Of a DNA stretch of 64,000 bases, positions 10,990 to 23,850 are shown piece by piece (the first letter of the stretch is position 1; the number at the start of each line of letters is the position of its first letter). A program made the translations under genes and the position numbers. Source of the DNA: Vitellaria paradoxa. Lineage: Eukaryota; Streptophyta; Magnoliopsida; Ericales; Sapotaceae. The notes below the pieces were generated by a model. The model was not told the origin of the DNA. It worked only from the letters and a program-made list of their open reading frames with translations, and made no database searches. Location of the stretch: NCBI GenBank assembly GCA_019916065.1, contig CM034236.1, positions 12,229,167 to 12,293,166 on the forward strand, given 5' to 3'.

Positions 10990-13557
10990 ATGAACCTCTC
11001 TCTGCCATCTCCCGCCAAATTGGTGCCATCTTCGTTCAGAACCCCAAACCCTTCCCGCAAGAAGGTCTCATCGACCCAACCCTTGAAAAATCCCAACTTC
11101 GAACACTTTAAGAACCGTCTGATCCGTCTCGCCAATGTGGGCCACCTCCAGCAGGCAATCTCAACGCTCGATCTCATGACCCAACGAGGACACACCCCAG
11201 ACCTCGTCACATTCTCTCTCCTCCTCAAATCCTCCATCAGAACCCACCAGTTTGATCTGGGTAAGCTAGTTCACACCAAATTGTCCAAGTCAGGGCTCGA
11301 GTTCGACTCGATCTTACTTAACTCACTCATCAGCTTGTACTCGAAGTCCGGTGATTGGGTAACGGCTAATTCCATCTTTGAAGGTATGGGCGAGCGCAGG
11401 GACTTAGTTTCTTGGAGCGCGATGATCTCGTGCTTTGCAAATAACGGTATGGAATCAAGAGCCATATCTATGTTCATTGACATGCTTGAAATTGGGGAGT
11501 ACCCAAATCAATTTTGCTTTGCGGCTGTGATTAAGGCGTGTTCGAACCCGGAGAATAGTTGGATTGGGAAGATAATTTTTGGGCTTGTAATAAAGACTGG
11601 GTGTTTTGAGTCTGATGTGTGCGTTGGATGTGGAATGATAGACATGTTTGCAAAGGGTGGTGGCGACTTGGGTTCGGCACAGAAAGTGTTTGATGCAATG
11701 CCTGAGACGAATGCTGTTACTTGGACTTTGATGATTACTAGATATTCGCAGCTGGGTCACCCAATAAATGCCGTTGAGTTGTTTATTGATATGGTAGTGA
11801 ATGGTTTTGCACCGGATCGGTTTACTTTTAGTAATATTATCTCTGCTTGTGCAGAGTTAGAGCTGCTGTCACTGGGGCAGCAATTTCATTCTCAAGTGGT
11901 CAAGCGTGGGTTGGCTTTTGATGCTTGTGTCGGCTGTAGTTTGGTGGATATGTATGCCAAATGTGCAACAGATGGATTTATGATTAATTCAAGGAAGGTT
12001 TTTGATCTAATGCCCAATCGTAATGTTATGTCTTGGACTGCAATTATCACAGGGTATGTGCAGAATGGAGGACATGATAAGGAAGCCATAGTACTTTATT
12101 TCAGGATGATAGAGGATCAAGTTTTACCTAATCATTTCACATTTTCAAGCCTTCTGAAGGCATGTGGAAATCTTTCTGATCCCGTTGCTGGCGACCAGAT
12201 TTATGCCCATGCAGTAAAACTGGGACTTGCATCAGTTAATTGTGTAGGAAATTCAGTTATTAGCATGTATTCTCGTTCTGGTAGGATGGAAGATGCTAGG
12301 AAAGCTTTTGATATTCTGTTTGAGAAGAATTTGGTTTCTTACAACACAATTGTTGATGGGTATGCCAAGAATTTAGATTCTCATGAAGCCTTTGAACTGT
12401 TCAATCAAATTGGCGACACTGGGATAGGTGTTGATGCTTTCACATTTTCCAGTCTCTTGAGTGGAGCGGCGAGTATAGGTGCAATTAATAAAGGTGAACA
12501 AATCCATGCCCAGGTACTAAAAGCTGGGTTCAGGTCAAACCAATGTACATCCAATGCTTTGATCTCAATGTATTCCAGATGTGGAAACATAGAAGCTGCT
12601 TTGAAAGTTTTTACCGAAGTAGAAGATCAGACTGTGATATCATGGACATCTATTATCACAGGTTTAGCAAAACATGGATTTGCAAAGAAAGCATTGCTTC
12701 TCTTCCACAAAATGCTTGAGATGGGTATAAAGCCAAACGAGGTCACCTATGTTGCTGTTCTATCAGCTTGTAGCCATGCAGGTATGATCGATGAGGGATG
12801 GATGCACTTTAACTCGATGTACAAAGATCATGGGATAAGCCCGAGAATGGAACACTATGCATGTATGGTTGATTTATTAGGCCGGTCAGGGTTCCTAGAA
12901 GAAGCCATTCATTTCATTAACTCAATGCCTTTCAAAGCTGATTCTTTGGTTTGGCGGACATTGCTTGGAGCTTGTCGAGTTCACGGGAATACAGAGCTTG
13001 GGAAACATGCTGCTGAGATGATTATAGAGCAGGAACCTAATGATTCAGCAGCATACATTTTACTATCGAACTTGTATGCTTCGGCAGGTCAATGGAATGA
13101 TGCAGTAAAAATCAGAACAACCATGAAGGAGAGAAATTTGGCCAAGGAAGCAGGGTGCAGCTGGATAGAGATAGAAAATAGGGTGTATAAGTTTTACGTG
13201 GGGGATACTTCTCATCCCCAAGCTCGGGAAATTTATGAAGAACTAGATAGGTTGGCCCTCAAGATAAAAGAGCTTGGTTACGTCCCTGATACAAACTTTG
13301 TTCTTCATGAGGTTGAGGAAGAACAGAAAGAACAATATTTGTTCCAACATAGTGAGAAAATTGCTGTGGCATTTGGACTTATAAGCACCTCTAAGTCGAA
13401 GCCTATTAGAGTATTTAAGAATCTTCGTGTATGTGGAGATTGCCACAATGCTATGAAATACATATCAATGGCAACGCAGAGAGAAATAGTGTTGAGGGAT
13501 TCTAACCGGTTTCACCATTTCAAAGATGGGGCCTGCTCATGCAACAATTACTGGTAA
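10990..13557 (+). CDS. EMB2261: PPR-DYW protein, EMB2261 (At3g49170)-like
   Basis: An 855-residue, intronless PLS-class pentatricopeptide repeat protein with E, E+ and DYW domains. Such proteins bind organellar RNA through their repeats, and the DYW domain supplies C-to-U editing deaminase activity. The first 36 residues are rich in Ser, Pro and Lys/Arg with no acidic residue, which suggests an organelle transit peptide, probably plastid. PPR repeats run from about 40 to 650 (blocks such as DVCVGCGMIDMF, VSWSAMI, ISWTSIITGLAKHGF). The E region follows to about 720 and GCSWIEIENRVYKFYVG marks the E+ start. The DYW domain keeps the HxE (H787, E789) and CxxC (C815, C818) zinc/catalytic ligands and the distal HH...CSC set (842-851). 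It ends in NYW, not DYW. Repeat order and length match Arabidopsis At3g49170 (EMBRYO DEFECTIVE 2261, about 850 aa) closely. The start is the first ATG of the open frame and gives the transit-like N terminus. Confidence 0.95.
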   Translation: MNLSLPSPAKLVPSSFRTPNPSRKKVSSTQPLKNPNFEHFKNRLIRLANVGHLQQAISTLDLMTQRGHTPDLVTFSLLLKSSIRTHQFDLGKLVHTKLSKSGLEFDSILLNSLISLYSKSGDWVTANSIFEGMGERRDLVSWSAMISCFANNGMESRAISMFIDMLEIGEYPNQFCFAAVIKACSNPENSWIGKIIFGLVIKTGCFESDVCVGCGMIDMFAKGGGDLGSAQKVFDAMPETNAVTWTLMITRYSQLGHPINAVELFIDMVVNGFAPDRFTFSNIISACAELELLSLGQQFHSQVVKRGLAFDACVGCSLVDMYAKCATDGFMINSRKVFDLMPNRNVMSWTAIITGYVQNGGHDKEAIVLYFRMIEDQVLPNHFTFSSLLKACGNLSDPVAGDQIYAHAVKLGLASVNCVGNSVISMYSRSGRMEDARKAFDILFEKNLVSYNTIVDGYAKNLDSHEAFELFNQIGDTGIGVDAFTFSSLLSGAASIGAINKGEQIHAQVLKAGFRSNQCTSNALISMYSRCGNIEAALKVFTEVEDQTVISWTSIITGLAKHGFAKKALLLFHKMLEMGIKPNEVTYVAVLSACSHAGMIDEGWMHFNSMYKDHGISPRMEHYACMVDLLGRSGFLEEAIHFINSMPFKADSLVWRTLLGACRVHGNTELGKHAAEMIIEQEPNDSAAYILLSNLYASAGQWNDAVKIRTTMKERNLAKEAGCSWIEIENRVYKFYVGDTSHPQAREIYEELDRLALKIKELGYVPDTNFVLHEVEEEQKEQYLFQHSEKIAVAFGLISTSKSKPIRVFKNLRVCGDCHNAMKYISMATQREIVLRDSNRFHHFKDGACSCNNYW

Positions 13558-14638
13558 TGATCTTTTCATTACTTACAATTTATAAAGTAGCTTACAATTG
13601 TGAGAAAACAGTAGCCAGTTGGCTAGCTCGATTCTCAGCTTGTTCAGCTTTTGGCTTGCTCAACCCTCCTAGCAGCATCCTCTATTTGTGAGCGATCATA
13701 TTGCCTTTGACGAGGAAGATGAGGTTGGCCTCTCATCACCATGCCCAAGACCAGGATATGCCTAAGACCATGAACATATCCTGGCATTTTACCAAAGGAC
13801 AAGATCACAAATGTCATCCTCTACTATCCAGCACTTTAGCCACTGAAGTGTCTTTTGCCCTGTAATCCGCAGCAACTGGGTTTGAGGATTTTTCTGTCCA
13901 TTCCCATCATAATATGAAATGTGATTAAATGTATGAGCCATAAAAATCAAAACCCTCAAAACATATACATATATATTTTGCTAACATTAGTAAACAATCA
14001 TAATAACCAAATTAACTATGAAGTATTGTTTTCGCAAACACGCATACTGTACTTTCAGTTTTCAGGTAAAATCTTAATCACCTCTTTAACCCCTTCTTTG
14101 TCTTTACTTGCTATCATCTCTTCATTTGAATAATACGTTTTGTTTTTTTTTTTTTTTTAAATTGTGTGATCCCCAGGTAAGTCTCACAGATTGCTAAATC
14201 TCTCTCTATATATATGTATGTATACGCGGAGGCACACATGTATATTATATTATTTTTTATTCTAATTTTTGAAAACTAATGTTAAATTTTTCTTGGTTTT
14301 TTTTTTTTTTTTGGGGTTTTCTTTCTTTCTTTCTTTTCTTTTTCAAGCCACAGTAATAACCTGAATTCAAGAGCTTATACAGATAAATTGCTTATATTTC
14401 TGTTGCTTCTTCACATCGTGGTTTCTTTTGGTTGGGTGTATATATGTATATATGCACAGTTCTTCGTTTTGTGTTCACGTTTGGTAGCTTTTGAATGTGT
14501 ATATATTGATGATTAATCATGACAGAAAAAAAATCATTTTTATTTGGTAGCTCAAGATGAAATAATTTTCTAACTCTACCCCTAGTAATGATTAGTTGCC
14601 AGGTTGAAGATGCTAGTACCCTAATCCTAGTAGATATA
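13558..14638. other. 3' flank of PPR gene, no gene seen
   Basis: The first 350 bp after the PPR stop are less AT-rich and probably include the 3' UTR. Beyond about 13,920 the sequence is AT- and T-rich with microsatellites. No further coding region is supported. Confidence 0.5.
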
Positions 14639-14794
14639 GGAGGTGTTTGATTGACAAAAGTTTGATCAAAAAGTGCAGTGAAAGTTTAAAAATTTAATAC
14701 AAAAGTGATATGTGATAAATTTTGATTGAAAGAAAGTACAAAAAATTAGTAAAAGTTAGTGAATTTAGTTGGTTTTAGCCAGGCAAACATTCCC
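14639..14794. mobile_element. 156-bp MITE, family shared with 26916-27061
   Basis: Left end GGAGGTGTTTGATTGACAAA and right end, read inward, GGGAATGTTTGCCTGGC. The interior (AAAAGTTTGATCAAAAAGT, then AATACAAAAGTGATATGTG, AAAGTACAAAAAATT) matches the element at 26916-27061 almost block for block. Flanks are ATAT-rich. Confidence 0.75.
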
Positions 14795-17617
14795 ATATAT
14801 TTGGTCAACTCAATTGGATCTTTTTTACTCATCTGTAGTTTGGTTTTGATTTTTTTCCCCCCAAGATGTAGAGTGCATTTCTCCTGTCCTCTCTATTTTC
14901 ATTGCTGGGGGTGCATACAAATGCTAATTTTTACTATTTTAAAAATGATTTAGGAAGAGCCATATAATTTGATGTTTGAAGATTTGTACATTGATTTGCT
15001 ACTTGTTTGTAAGTAAGATATTTCACCTATTTATGCTCTGTGTTTAAATAACGTGGTGTACATTTTTATTTAGGGCAAGTGAACTTTTTATTTATTGGAA
15101 TGAGTATAAATGTTCATTCATTGGAATAACGCCATGGAAACATTCCTCCATAAGCACAAAACTAGAAAACACTCCTCCGTCAACATAAACCTAGGTCCAT
15201 GGGAAACTCGGGGCAAAGCTCGCTATGTGAGAAAATCCTGTAGAAAAGCTTTTTTTTTTTTTTTTTTCATAATCAAAGTTGACTCTAAAATTCCAATAAG
15301 TTTTTATTTATAAACAATTTTTAAAAAGATCTTAAAATTCATACAACTAGAAAACACGCGTGTATATATATGTATAAATTGGGTGAGAAAATGTTCACCT
15401 TTCGTGCCTTTCTTTCATTGCAGACTTGCATGTAAGAAAATAGTAAAATAAAGTAGTCGAAGAAGGTTTCCAACCAAAAATGGTCTGACGTTGAAATTAG
15501 GAGCATGTAAGAACAATAATAAACTTAGAGAGAGAGAGAGGGAGAGAGAAAGCCGCTTATTATATATATACCTCGGCTATTTATATATGTAAAATGTCTA
15601 ACAGTTGCTATCTTGATTTGGCTATGGTTATGATAGATAAAATATTAAATGCTGATGATGGTGTGGTATTTATAGGTGTAGAATGTCTTAGAGATATTTT
15701 AATTTGACTATAGTGGTGGTGGATAAAATATTAAATGCTCGTGATGCTGTAAATATTAGATTAGTGAAAAGTGACTTTAAAATGACTTTTTTATTAGATC
15801 TTGTTATGATCTTGTCTCCTAATACACTTGAATGCATTGAATCAAATTAAGTAACTATCAAACTAGTTGGTCTCGATCTAACAAGAATATAACCTCTAAT
15901 TGGGGTGGTAGATTTTCTGAACAGAAAAGTATATTTTTTTGGTAGAAAATAATGGCAAATCCATGCTATGTCAAGCATGGGCCACCGTCGATGCTTAAAT
16001 TTATTAAAAAAAAAAATTATATTGTATTTATATCCAAAAGAAGGATTTTCTTGAAAGAAATTGCCTTAGAGATGAAATCGAAAATGATTATTAGTTCCAA
16101 GTTTAATGTTGACATTACCACTATCATGACTTCTACATGTATATATGTCCTAAGAGTAGTGATTTATGTTTGTGTGTAAATGCTCAAATATTTTAAAATT
16201 TAATGAGTATATTTAATAATTAATATATTTTATAATCAGGTCAAATAGTATTAAATCGTGTTAATTTTAGATTTATGTATTTCTATCGTATCACATTTTA
16301 ATTTCTCCTAGTAACTTGTTATATAAGTTATGTCCTATTCGAGCTGTATTAAATATTATTATCTCTATCTATATTCTACTTTACTTTCAAAATTTCTTTA
16401 TTTGATTTTATTTTAAGTAAGTTTAAATTAATATTATTTTATTCTAACATTACTTAAATTGATTATCAAATAAAGGAATAAAAATAGTTATTCCATTTTT
16501 ATACAAAAAGTTACAATGTTTTTAGAATATGAAAAATAAAGGGAATTATTGTAACTTGTTTTGTTAATTTGAAGGTTATTTTTGTCTAAGAAATATTTAA
16601 TATCAATGTATAGTATTTTGTATTTTATTGTATTTTATGTATTTGTTTAAAATTTAAAATTTTATTTGTGATTCAGTCAATACTGTCTCAAATTCTTAGG
16701 TCGGCCGCTAGTAAAAAAACACGTGACAGGTTATTTTTTGTCCCTCCATATATATATATATATACATATATTAGTAATAATTTGTACTTACGACACTATG
16801 AACATAATTAATATTAAGTTTTTTATATGATTGAAACTTTAGACAAAAATTTTAAATTGAAAAATTATAATAATTCATGAGTTTTAATTTTTTTTTCAAA
16901 ACTTTTGGCTCTACAGTTAATATGTATGTTTTGCTCTCTCTCTCTCTCCAAAATTATTTTTTGATCAACACCATGAAAGAAAAAAAATACAATTTATGGA
17001 ACTTTAATTTGGAATGTTCAATTTCTTAGAAATCATAATCAGGCAGAATTTAAGTTGACAGTTTTGATTTACATATGATCTCTCCTTTTAAAATATGGTA
17101 AAATTTAAAATATCCGCTCCTTTTTGTGAGATAGATAGTAGTGAGCTCTACTAAAATAAAAATTGTGCGAGAAGTTCAAAATATAAAAATGATCTTAATT
17201 GTTGAATAAAAGAAAAAATAATTCTTAAGCATTGAATCATAGAGACATTTCAAAAACCATCATTTTTTATTGTATAGCTATATATATATATATATATATA
17301 TTATTTGAAACACATTAAATCTAGATTTCTGTATTAAAAAGAAAAAAAACCAATCTATATAAAATTGAATAATACATCGTAATATAAACGAAATCCAAAC
17401 AAAAGGCTTATTTATCATGTGATGTCATTTCCACTCCATTAAATTTATTATATTTGTTTATATAAAATTAACATCGTGGAAGGACGGTTAAGTTTTAACT
17501 GTTAATTGTTAATATCATGAAATTGATGGAATACCTACTCTTCAAATGGTGAGTCAAAGTTTTGGAAAAAAGAACTTAATGAATGTTTGATGACAAGTAG
17601 GGACTGATAATTCCAAA
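14795..17617. other. AT-rich intergenic, no gene seen
   Basis: No supported coding region. Contains a T-run (15250-15267), GA-rich stretch (15530-15550), TA microsatellites near 16750 and 17281-17301, and a CT run near 16937-16950. The sequence 15590-15760 has an imperfect internal duplication (GATAAAATATTAAATGCT twice). Confidence 0.5.
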
Positions 17618-17818
17618 TGCTTGAAAAATTAATATAGAATGGCATGTAATTCAACCACATCGGGTATCCATCTAGTTGAAGCTAATAACTAAATGGTCGT
17701 CATCAAAGCTTAATAGTGATTATGAATGGATGTCATCAAAGCTCTATGGTGGCTATGAATGGATCACCCACTTGGTAAAATATGATGTTTTGGAAATGCA
17801 AATTACTAGACAAATCAA

Positions 17819-18153
17819 AAAAAAAAAAAAAAATGATTTGATCTCGAGAGATTCACTCCCTAGGCCAAACCCCTAGAGAGTGAATCTCTTTTAATTTGTG
17901 CCACACATATCGGTCTCTCAACATGTATAGCGGTAAATCGCGAACTCGCGTAGCGGCGGGGAGTCGGACCCACACCTAAGAACTGGATACGGTTCGTCCA
18001 GTCAAAGAAGCCCGTCCTACCAACCTTTGCTACGCTTTACGCCCGGGAGGCTGGCCCCAAGTTTTGCTAGAGAAGAGACTTGAACTTAAGACATTGAGGT
18101 GGCAAACCCCTAAGTCCTAATCCAAGACTGCCCCATCTAACCCCTTGGGGTTC
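17819..18153 (-). mobile_element. tRNA-derived SINE, copy 1 (T-tail)
   Basis: About 335 bp flanked by the 14-bp target duplication ACTAGACAAATCAA (17805-17818 and 18154-18167). The other copy of the segmental duplication has the uninterrupted site near 23814-23827, which confirms the boundaries. On the minus strand the 5' end is tRNA-like: a box-A-like stretch (GGGGTTAGATGGGGCAGTC) and a box-B-like AAGTTCAAGTC about 65 bp later. The 3' end carries a hairpin whose arms are GAGATTCACTC and GAGTGAATCTC, then CTCGAG and a poly(T) tail. T-tailed tRNA SINEs of the Au type are known in plants, but this body is longer than Au. Confidence 0.9.
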
Positions 18154-20191
18154 ACTAGACAAATCAATACATGCATATACCTACTCTAATATAATTAGTG
18201 GGAATCACACCAAAGCCTTCAATGGCCTTTTATGACCCCATCTTGCCAATTTTGCCCCCTTTCATTTTGACAAATTATTATTTTGCTTGAACACATGAAA
18301 AGACTGAGCACTGGAATATCCGGATGCAATATCTGCATTCATTAGTAGTTCCTTTTTTTTTTTAAGTAATAATAAAAGCCTTTTTGCACTTTTTTTTCGA
18401 TTTTGACTTCTTTCTATTTAAAATTTATTACTTTTTTTTTACTGTGTATCTTTTTTTCGATTTTTTTAAGAGTTTGTTTTTTTAATTTTATTTCATTTTT
18501 TTAGAATTACAATTTGTTTTTACTTATATTCTATCTTCTTTTAACTGTTTATATTTTTATTTTATACAATAAGCAGCAATATTTTTTTAAAATTTTAACA
18601 GCCTTTTTGGTTTATTTTTTTCTAATTTTGTCCTCACTTTTTATCTACATTTACTGAAATTATCCTTCTTATATTTTGAATATGTTTTCTTAGGATTTTA
18701 ATGATTTTTTTTGGTCCATTATTTTTTAATTTTTCCCTTACTTTTAATTTATATATATCAAAATTATCCTTAACATATTTTAAATATAATATATATATCT
18801 TAATCTTTCTTGATTGTATTGTAGAACTAGTTTTGTCAAAGAATTTTTTCTTTTTTGGTGAAAAAGTAGCATGAAAATTAAAACAAAATTTTCCTCCCAT
18901 CCTCATTTTTTTTGTTTTTTATATTTCACTTTCGTCTTTATATCTTTCTCTCTCTCCATATAACTCCCCAATAAAAGAGAGGATAGGGATTCAAAATTCT
19001 TTCTCTTATTTAATTAGATTATGATACAAAATGCAAAGAACATATATGAAATTTAAAAAATTAAAATTAATTATTGTAAAAATTTAATATATTAATTAAT
19101 ACTTTTTATTTATTTTTTAAAAAATCCATTTAGATATAAGTATATATTTAGGATTTTATATTTTTTTTCATTTTTTTATTTCTGTTTCTTTTTATTTCAC
19201 TTCATTTTTCTTTTATTTTTCCCACCAAATTTTTACTCCAAAACACATTTTTTTAGAATTTTAGATTTTTTAAGAAGCTCATATTTTTTTTATCAATTAT
19301 TTTTCCTTTTTTATTATTTTATTTTATATTATTTAATTTTATTTTCTATAAATTCATATCTCTATATCTTCCTCTCTATAAAAGAAATAAAAGGGAATAT
19401 TGATTCAAATTTCATCCCATTAGTTGGGTTATGTTGAAACAGAAAAGGAAAAATGAATAGAAGTTAGGAAATTAAAATTAAGTAAATTAAAAACAAATGC
19501 ATTGATGAATGTTTTTTATTTTATTATAAAATTATTTTAATTCATTCAAATAAAGATAAAATACTTTTTTCATAATTTTTTTCTCTATATTCTTTTATTA
19601 TTTTATTTAATGATTGTGGATTTTTCTTCTCATTCTCGCATCTCGCTCTTTAGACAATATTTTCAGTTTTTTAATAATTGTTAAAAACATAAACTTGTAT
19701 TCGCTTAGACTGTGTTTCGATTAGTAATTTGTCATAGAAAAAAAAAAAGTAAGATATGAATTTAAAATTCTTCTTATTTAAATTATGATAAAAAATGTAA
19801 AGAAAAATACATAAAATTAAAAAATTAATATAATAGTGAATATTTTTTATTTTATTATATTATAATTTTTAAATTCATTTAAATAAGGGCATATTTGAGA
19901 TTTTATATTTTTTATTTTTTTGCAACTTTTTTTTTCATTTATTTTCCTTTAATCTCACTAATTTTTTTTTTTTTTTAACTCTAGATACAAGTTTAATAAA
20001 TTTTTATTTTTTTCTTTAGAACTGGCAGCGCATTACTGGTGTATATATGAAGCTCAGTACACAATCTCTTCACCACTACGAAATCAAAAGAAGGTTAATG
20101 GAAAAATAGTGCTCCACATTGGAAAAGTGAGAATTCTAACTCTCAAGAAAAAAAAAATCTAATTCTTTATTTTAATGATACTTATATTATA

Positions 20192-20340
20192 GTGTGTGTT
20201 TGGAGTGATAAAAAGTAAGAAAAAATGAGATAAAGTGAGAAAAGTTGTGAATTTGTAATGCGTGCAGTGAAATAAAAAAGTTGATGTAATAGAAGTTTTT
20301 AGAGTTTTTTTTTTTTTTTGATAGATGCCAAATAGGTGCC
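20192..20340. mobile_element. MITE in duplication copy 1
   Basis: Left end GTGTGTGTTTGGAGTGATAA and right end, read inward, GGCACCTATTTGGCATCTATC form imperfect inverted repeats. The surrounding segment (about 19990-20400) has no counterpart in copy 2, which instead has different DNA at 25990-26255. Confidence 0.5.
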
Positions 20341-20838
20341 ATAATGTGGTTGATTTTGTATGAAATTTGTTTTGACACAAGCACCCTTTTGAATAGAAGG
20401 CCATATATATTACCTCCATTGGTGAGATTTTAAGTTCAACACCCCTTGGAATGAATAAAAATAGCTATTTCTTTGGTAGTTTGTGTGTTACTATACTTTC
20501 TTAGACTTCATGAATAAATGAATTTTCATGATAAAGGATATAGCATACATAATTTAAAAAAAAAAAAAAAGTAACCCCTTCATTATGAATTGTTTCATTA
20601 ATTCGCCTAATATGGTAATTTTTTTCCCCATTGAATCAAAGGTTCTTATGATTCACATAAGCTACAAACCATTTTGTTTTAATCAAGAAGGTAAAAAATA
20701 AAACAATTAATTAAATTAACCTAATTTTTGGTAACTCGTCAATTGGAAGCTTGACCATATATATATATGTATGAAGTGATTTTCTTTGCATCTTTATCAA
20801 GGAACCAACCTTGGAAAGATGAAGTACTAAAATAGTGT

Positions 20839-21062
20839 CCGGTGAAAACTTGATTGACCCTAGCCACCTTTCATTCATGAATTATATAGCATCTTTCATA
20901 TATATATATATATATATATATATTGTAAACCCTTTAAATTTTATGAGAATAGTCTTCTCTATAAATAGACTAAACTTTTTCAAACTTTTGGCATCCAGTG
21001 AAAACTTGATGTCTAAATATTGACCCTAGCCACCTTTCATTCATGAATTATATAGCATCTTT

Positions 21063-21101
<39 letters not shown>

Positions 21102-21188
21102 AGGAGTAATTTTCCTATAAATCCTTTAAATCTATGAGAATAGCATCTTCTCTATAAATAGATTAAACTTTTTTGAACTTTTGGCACC
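20839..21188 (+). repeat. Local tandem duplication with TA microsatellites
   Basis: Two diverged units (20839-20994 and 20995-21188) share GTGAAAACTTGAT, ACCCTAGCCACCTTTCATTC, ATTATATAGCATCTTTC, a TA run, TCTTCTCTATAAATAG and ACTTTTGGCA. Copy 2 of the segmental duplication has one unit only (about 26688-26875), so this doubling happened after the segmental duplication or was lost in copy 2. Confidence 0.8.
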
Positions 21189-23850
21189 AGGCCTTATCTT
21201 TGATTATTAAGGTTCTGTGAGGCAATTATATGTATATATATATATATAGATGTAATAAAATAAAATAAAGATGTGTGTATATATATATTTATATATACTC
21301 TATCCATTTATTGTCATGTATACGTGTATATATATGTTGATTATGGCTAGTATTCAAATTTTTTGACTCGGACTTATGTTTTCAACCCGAAAAATGTTGC
21401 ATACTCCAATTGAAATTTTTGATTAGTTTTGATTAATGGAGCAGAGGGCTTAAATTTTTTTTTTTTTTTGGATTTGTTTAGAATTTTTTATTTGTAACCC
21501 ATTATATATATAAGGACAGTTACTGATTAGAGTTCTTGTATTTTTTTTTGTTCTGTAACTCGAAATTTGTAAAAATGATTCATCCTTTTTCTGAATGTAA
21601 ATAGTATTGTCGAATCATACACATTTGTGTATTCTTTTTATTTATTTTTTTTTTTCACTTCCACTCAACAACTCAATAACATGTGTATAAAATTAGTACT
21701 CCAATTATAGAGGTATATGTACATAAACAATAGTGTGTTGTTATCTTGGTTTCAATAAAACTAGGCAATACTCCAATCCTATGGTACGAATTAACTCAAG
21801 AGTTATGTTATGGATAAAAATGTAAATTTAATAGAACTTTTATTAGCTATAATTTCAACATTAATCTGTCAACGCATAATTAACTATCCAAATCAACTCT
21901 CGATCTAATTAATATTTATAATACTTTCCCCGTTAAATGAATATATAGAAGACCTGCCCCATTGTTGCGAGACCACAGTATATTATTACTCATGCTAGCA
22001 ATATTGTAAATATATATATATATATATTATTCACTAGATAAAACTCAATTTTATAAATATTAGCAACGGAGGCGCACGATGCTTTTAAATTTGAATCAAC
22101 GATTTATAAAGGAAAAAAAATGGAATTAAAATATATTCATAGTTTATGATTAATCAGATAAATTAATAATTTTTTATATCTATTTACTTTTTTTTCATTT
22201 TTTCAAAATAAAATAAATGTACGTTATTTTCCATTTGCTTTACTTTCTTACATTTTTCCTTTTTTCTTTTAATTGAATTTTCTTATTTTTTTTTCTCCCC
22301 TTCGCTCTCTCCCTAGTATACCATGTAATTTTCTTCGTAAATTTTCTCAATCTTGTATTTTCCCTTCTCTTCCTACCTTCATTTCCATCTCTACAAGACC
22401 GCAATTATTTTTACAAATTGAATTAAAAAAAATAAATGTGTAAAAACTTACAAGAAAAATTAATGCAAAGTTATGCGATTTTGCAATCGAACATAGAAAA
22501 AATAAAAAAATTACTTTTTATTGTTATTATTATTATTATTATTATTATTTTACGTCCAAGCAAACGGAAATAAGCTTATTCATCCTTATCAAGCAATATG
22601 TAAGATTACTAAGAGAACCAACAACCAATGAAGATCGAGTGTGAGTCAAACTAGAGCGCTGTATATTCAAATATAGTACTATTGGATATCATTGCCGACG
22701 CAAGCATGCATCCTTGTCTTAGGTGCTCGGTTAACTAAAATTAATTAAAATTTATTAATTTTTTATATTTTTTTAATCAAATTTTATTATATAACATTTT
22801 TATATCAAATTTTTGTACATTATTTTATTATATTTCACTTTTATATTAAATTTTTATACTTTTATTATATTTTTTTAATTAAACTTTTATCAATTGATCA
22901 CCACAACGTACATAGTTTTCTAAAAGTACTATTTATATTCATGATTCATTTTTGTTTGCGGGTATTCATAACAATTGATGGAACTCTTGTTTTTACATGC
23001 TTTAATTATTTGAATGCGACCATTCAGATAAGCAAATCCCCGTCAGAGACCAGCGGCCTGGCGGTGGTTTGGTTTGCATTCTCACAATTAAGCTAATTTG
23101 TTGTACGCATCATTGATACATTATTTGTACTAGCATCCAAATGCTTCTAGCTACATTTTGATTGATTATATTTTGTTCATCAACAAATTTATCTATATAT
23201 ATATATATAGAAAATGATATTCTATCGTATATATCTTTTAAAAAAGTAACATTATTAAGATGAGAAATAATAGTATTACTGAAAGAATGATAGTTTAGAA
23301 CAATTCTGTCATTCGGTATTAATTTAAGATTGTTTTTAATAAAATTAATTTTATGCATAAAAAAATAATAGTAATTTTGTAAATAAAGTTAATTAACTAG
23401 GATCCTACCTAGTTTGGCAAATCAAATCATAATCGGCTTTTTTCTTATTTCTTTTTTTGTCTTACATAGTTTCTCTCTCCCTCTTTTTATTTTTTCTTGT
23501 CAAATTTTTTTGATATTCTTTTTTTTTTTAAGTAACTCTCAACAAAGTTAGTCACATTTTGAAAAAATACAAAAAAAAAAAAAAGGAAATAGAAAGCTTA
23601 AAAATGAAAAAAATTCATGTATGAAATAAATGTTTGAAAAATTAATATAGAATGGCATGTAATTCAACCACATCGTATGCATCAAGTTGAAGCTAATAAC
23701 TAAATGGTCGTCTTCAAAGCTCAATAGTGACCATGAATGGATGTCATCAAAGCTCAATAGTGGCTATGAATGGGTCACCCACTTGGTAAATATGATGTTT
23801 TGGACATGCAAATTACTAGACAAATCAATACACACATATATCAACTCTAT

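Larger units (their letters stand above)
17618..23629 (+). repeat. Tandem segmental duplication, copy 1
   Basis: About 6.0 kb that is repeated in direct orientation from 23630 to about 31985. Shared landmarks in the same order include AATATAGAATGGCATGTAAT (17631/23644), TTTTATGACCC (about 18225/24288), TTAGACTGTGTTTCGATTA (about 19706/25769), TACCTCCATTGGTGAGATT (about 20411/26268), GAAGACCTGCCCCATTGTTG (about 21948/28193), GGAGGCGCACGATGCTTTTA (about 22068/28929) and CCGTCAGAGACCAGC (about 23041/31111). The junction has short AAAT microhomology. No gene is apparent inside, and copies differ mainly by transposon insertions. Confidence 0.9.

Noticed and set aside
17819..18153. Intact tRNA gene
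   Set aside because: The tRNA-like head has box A and box B but no complete cloverleaf, and it recurs as a mobile SINE with target duplications.
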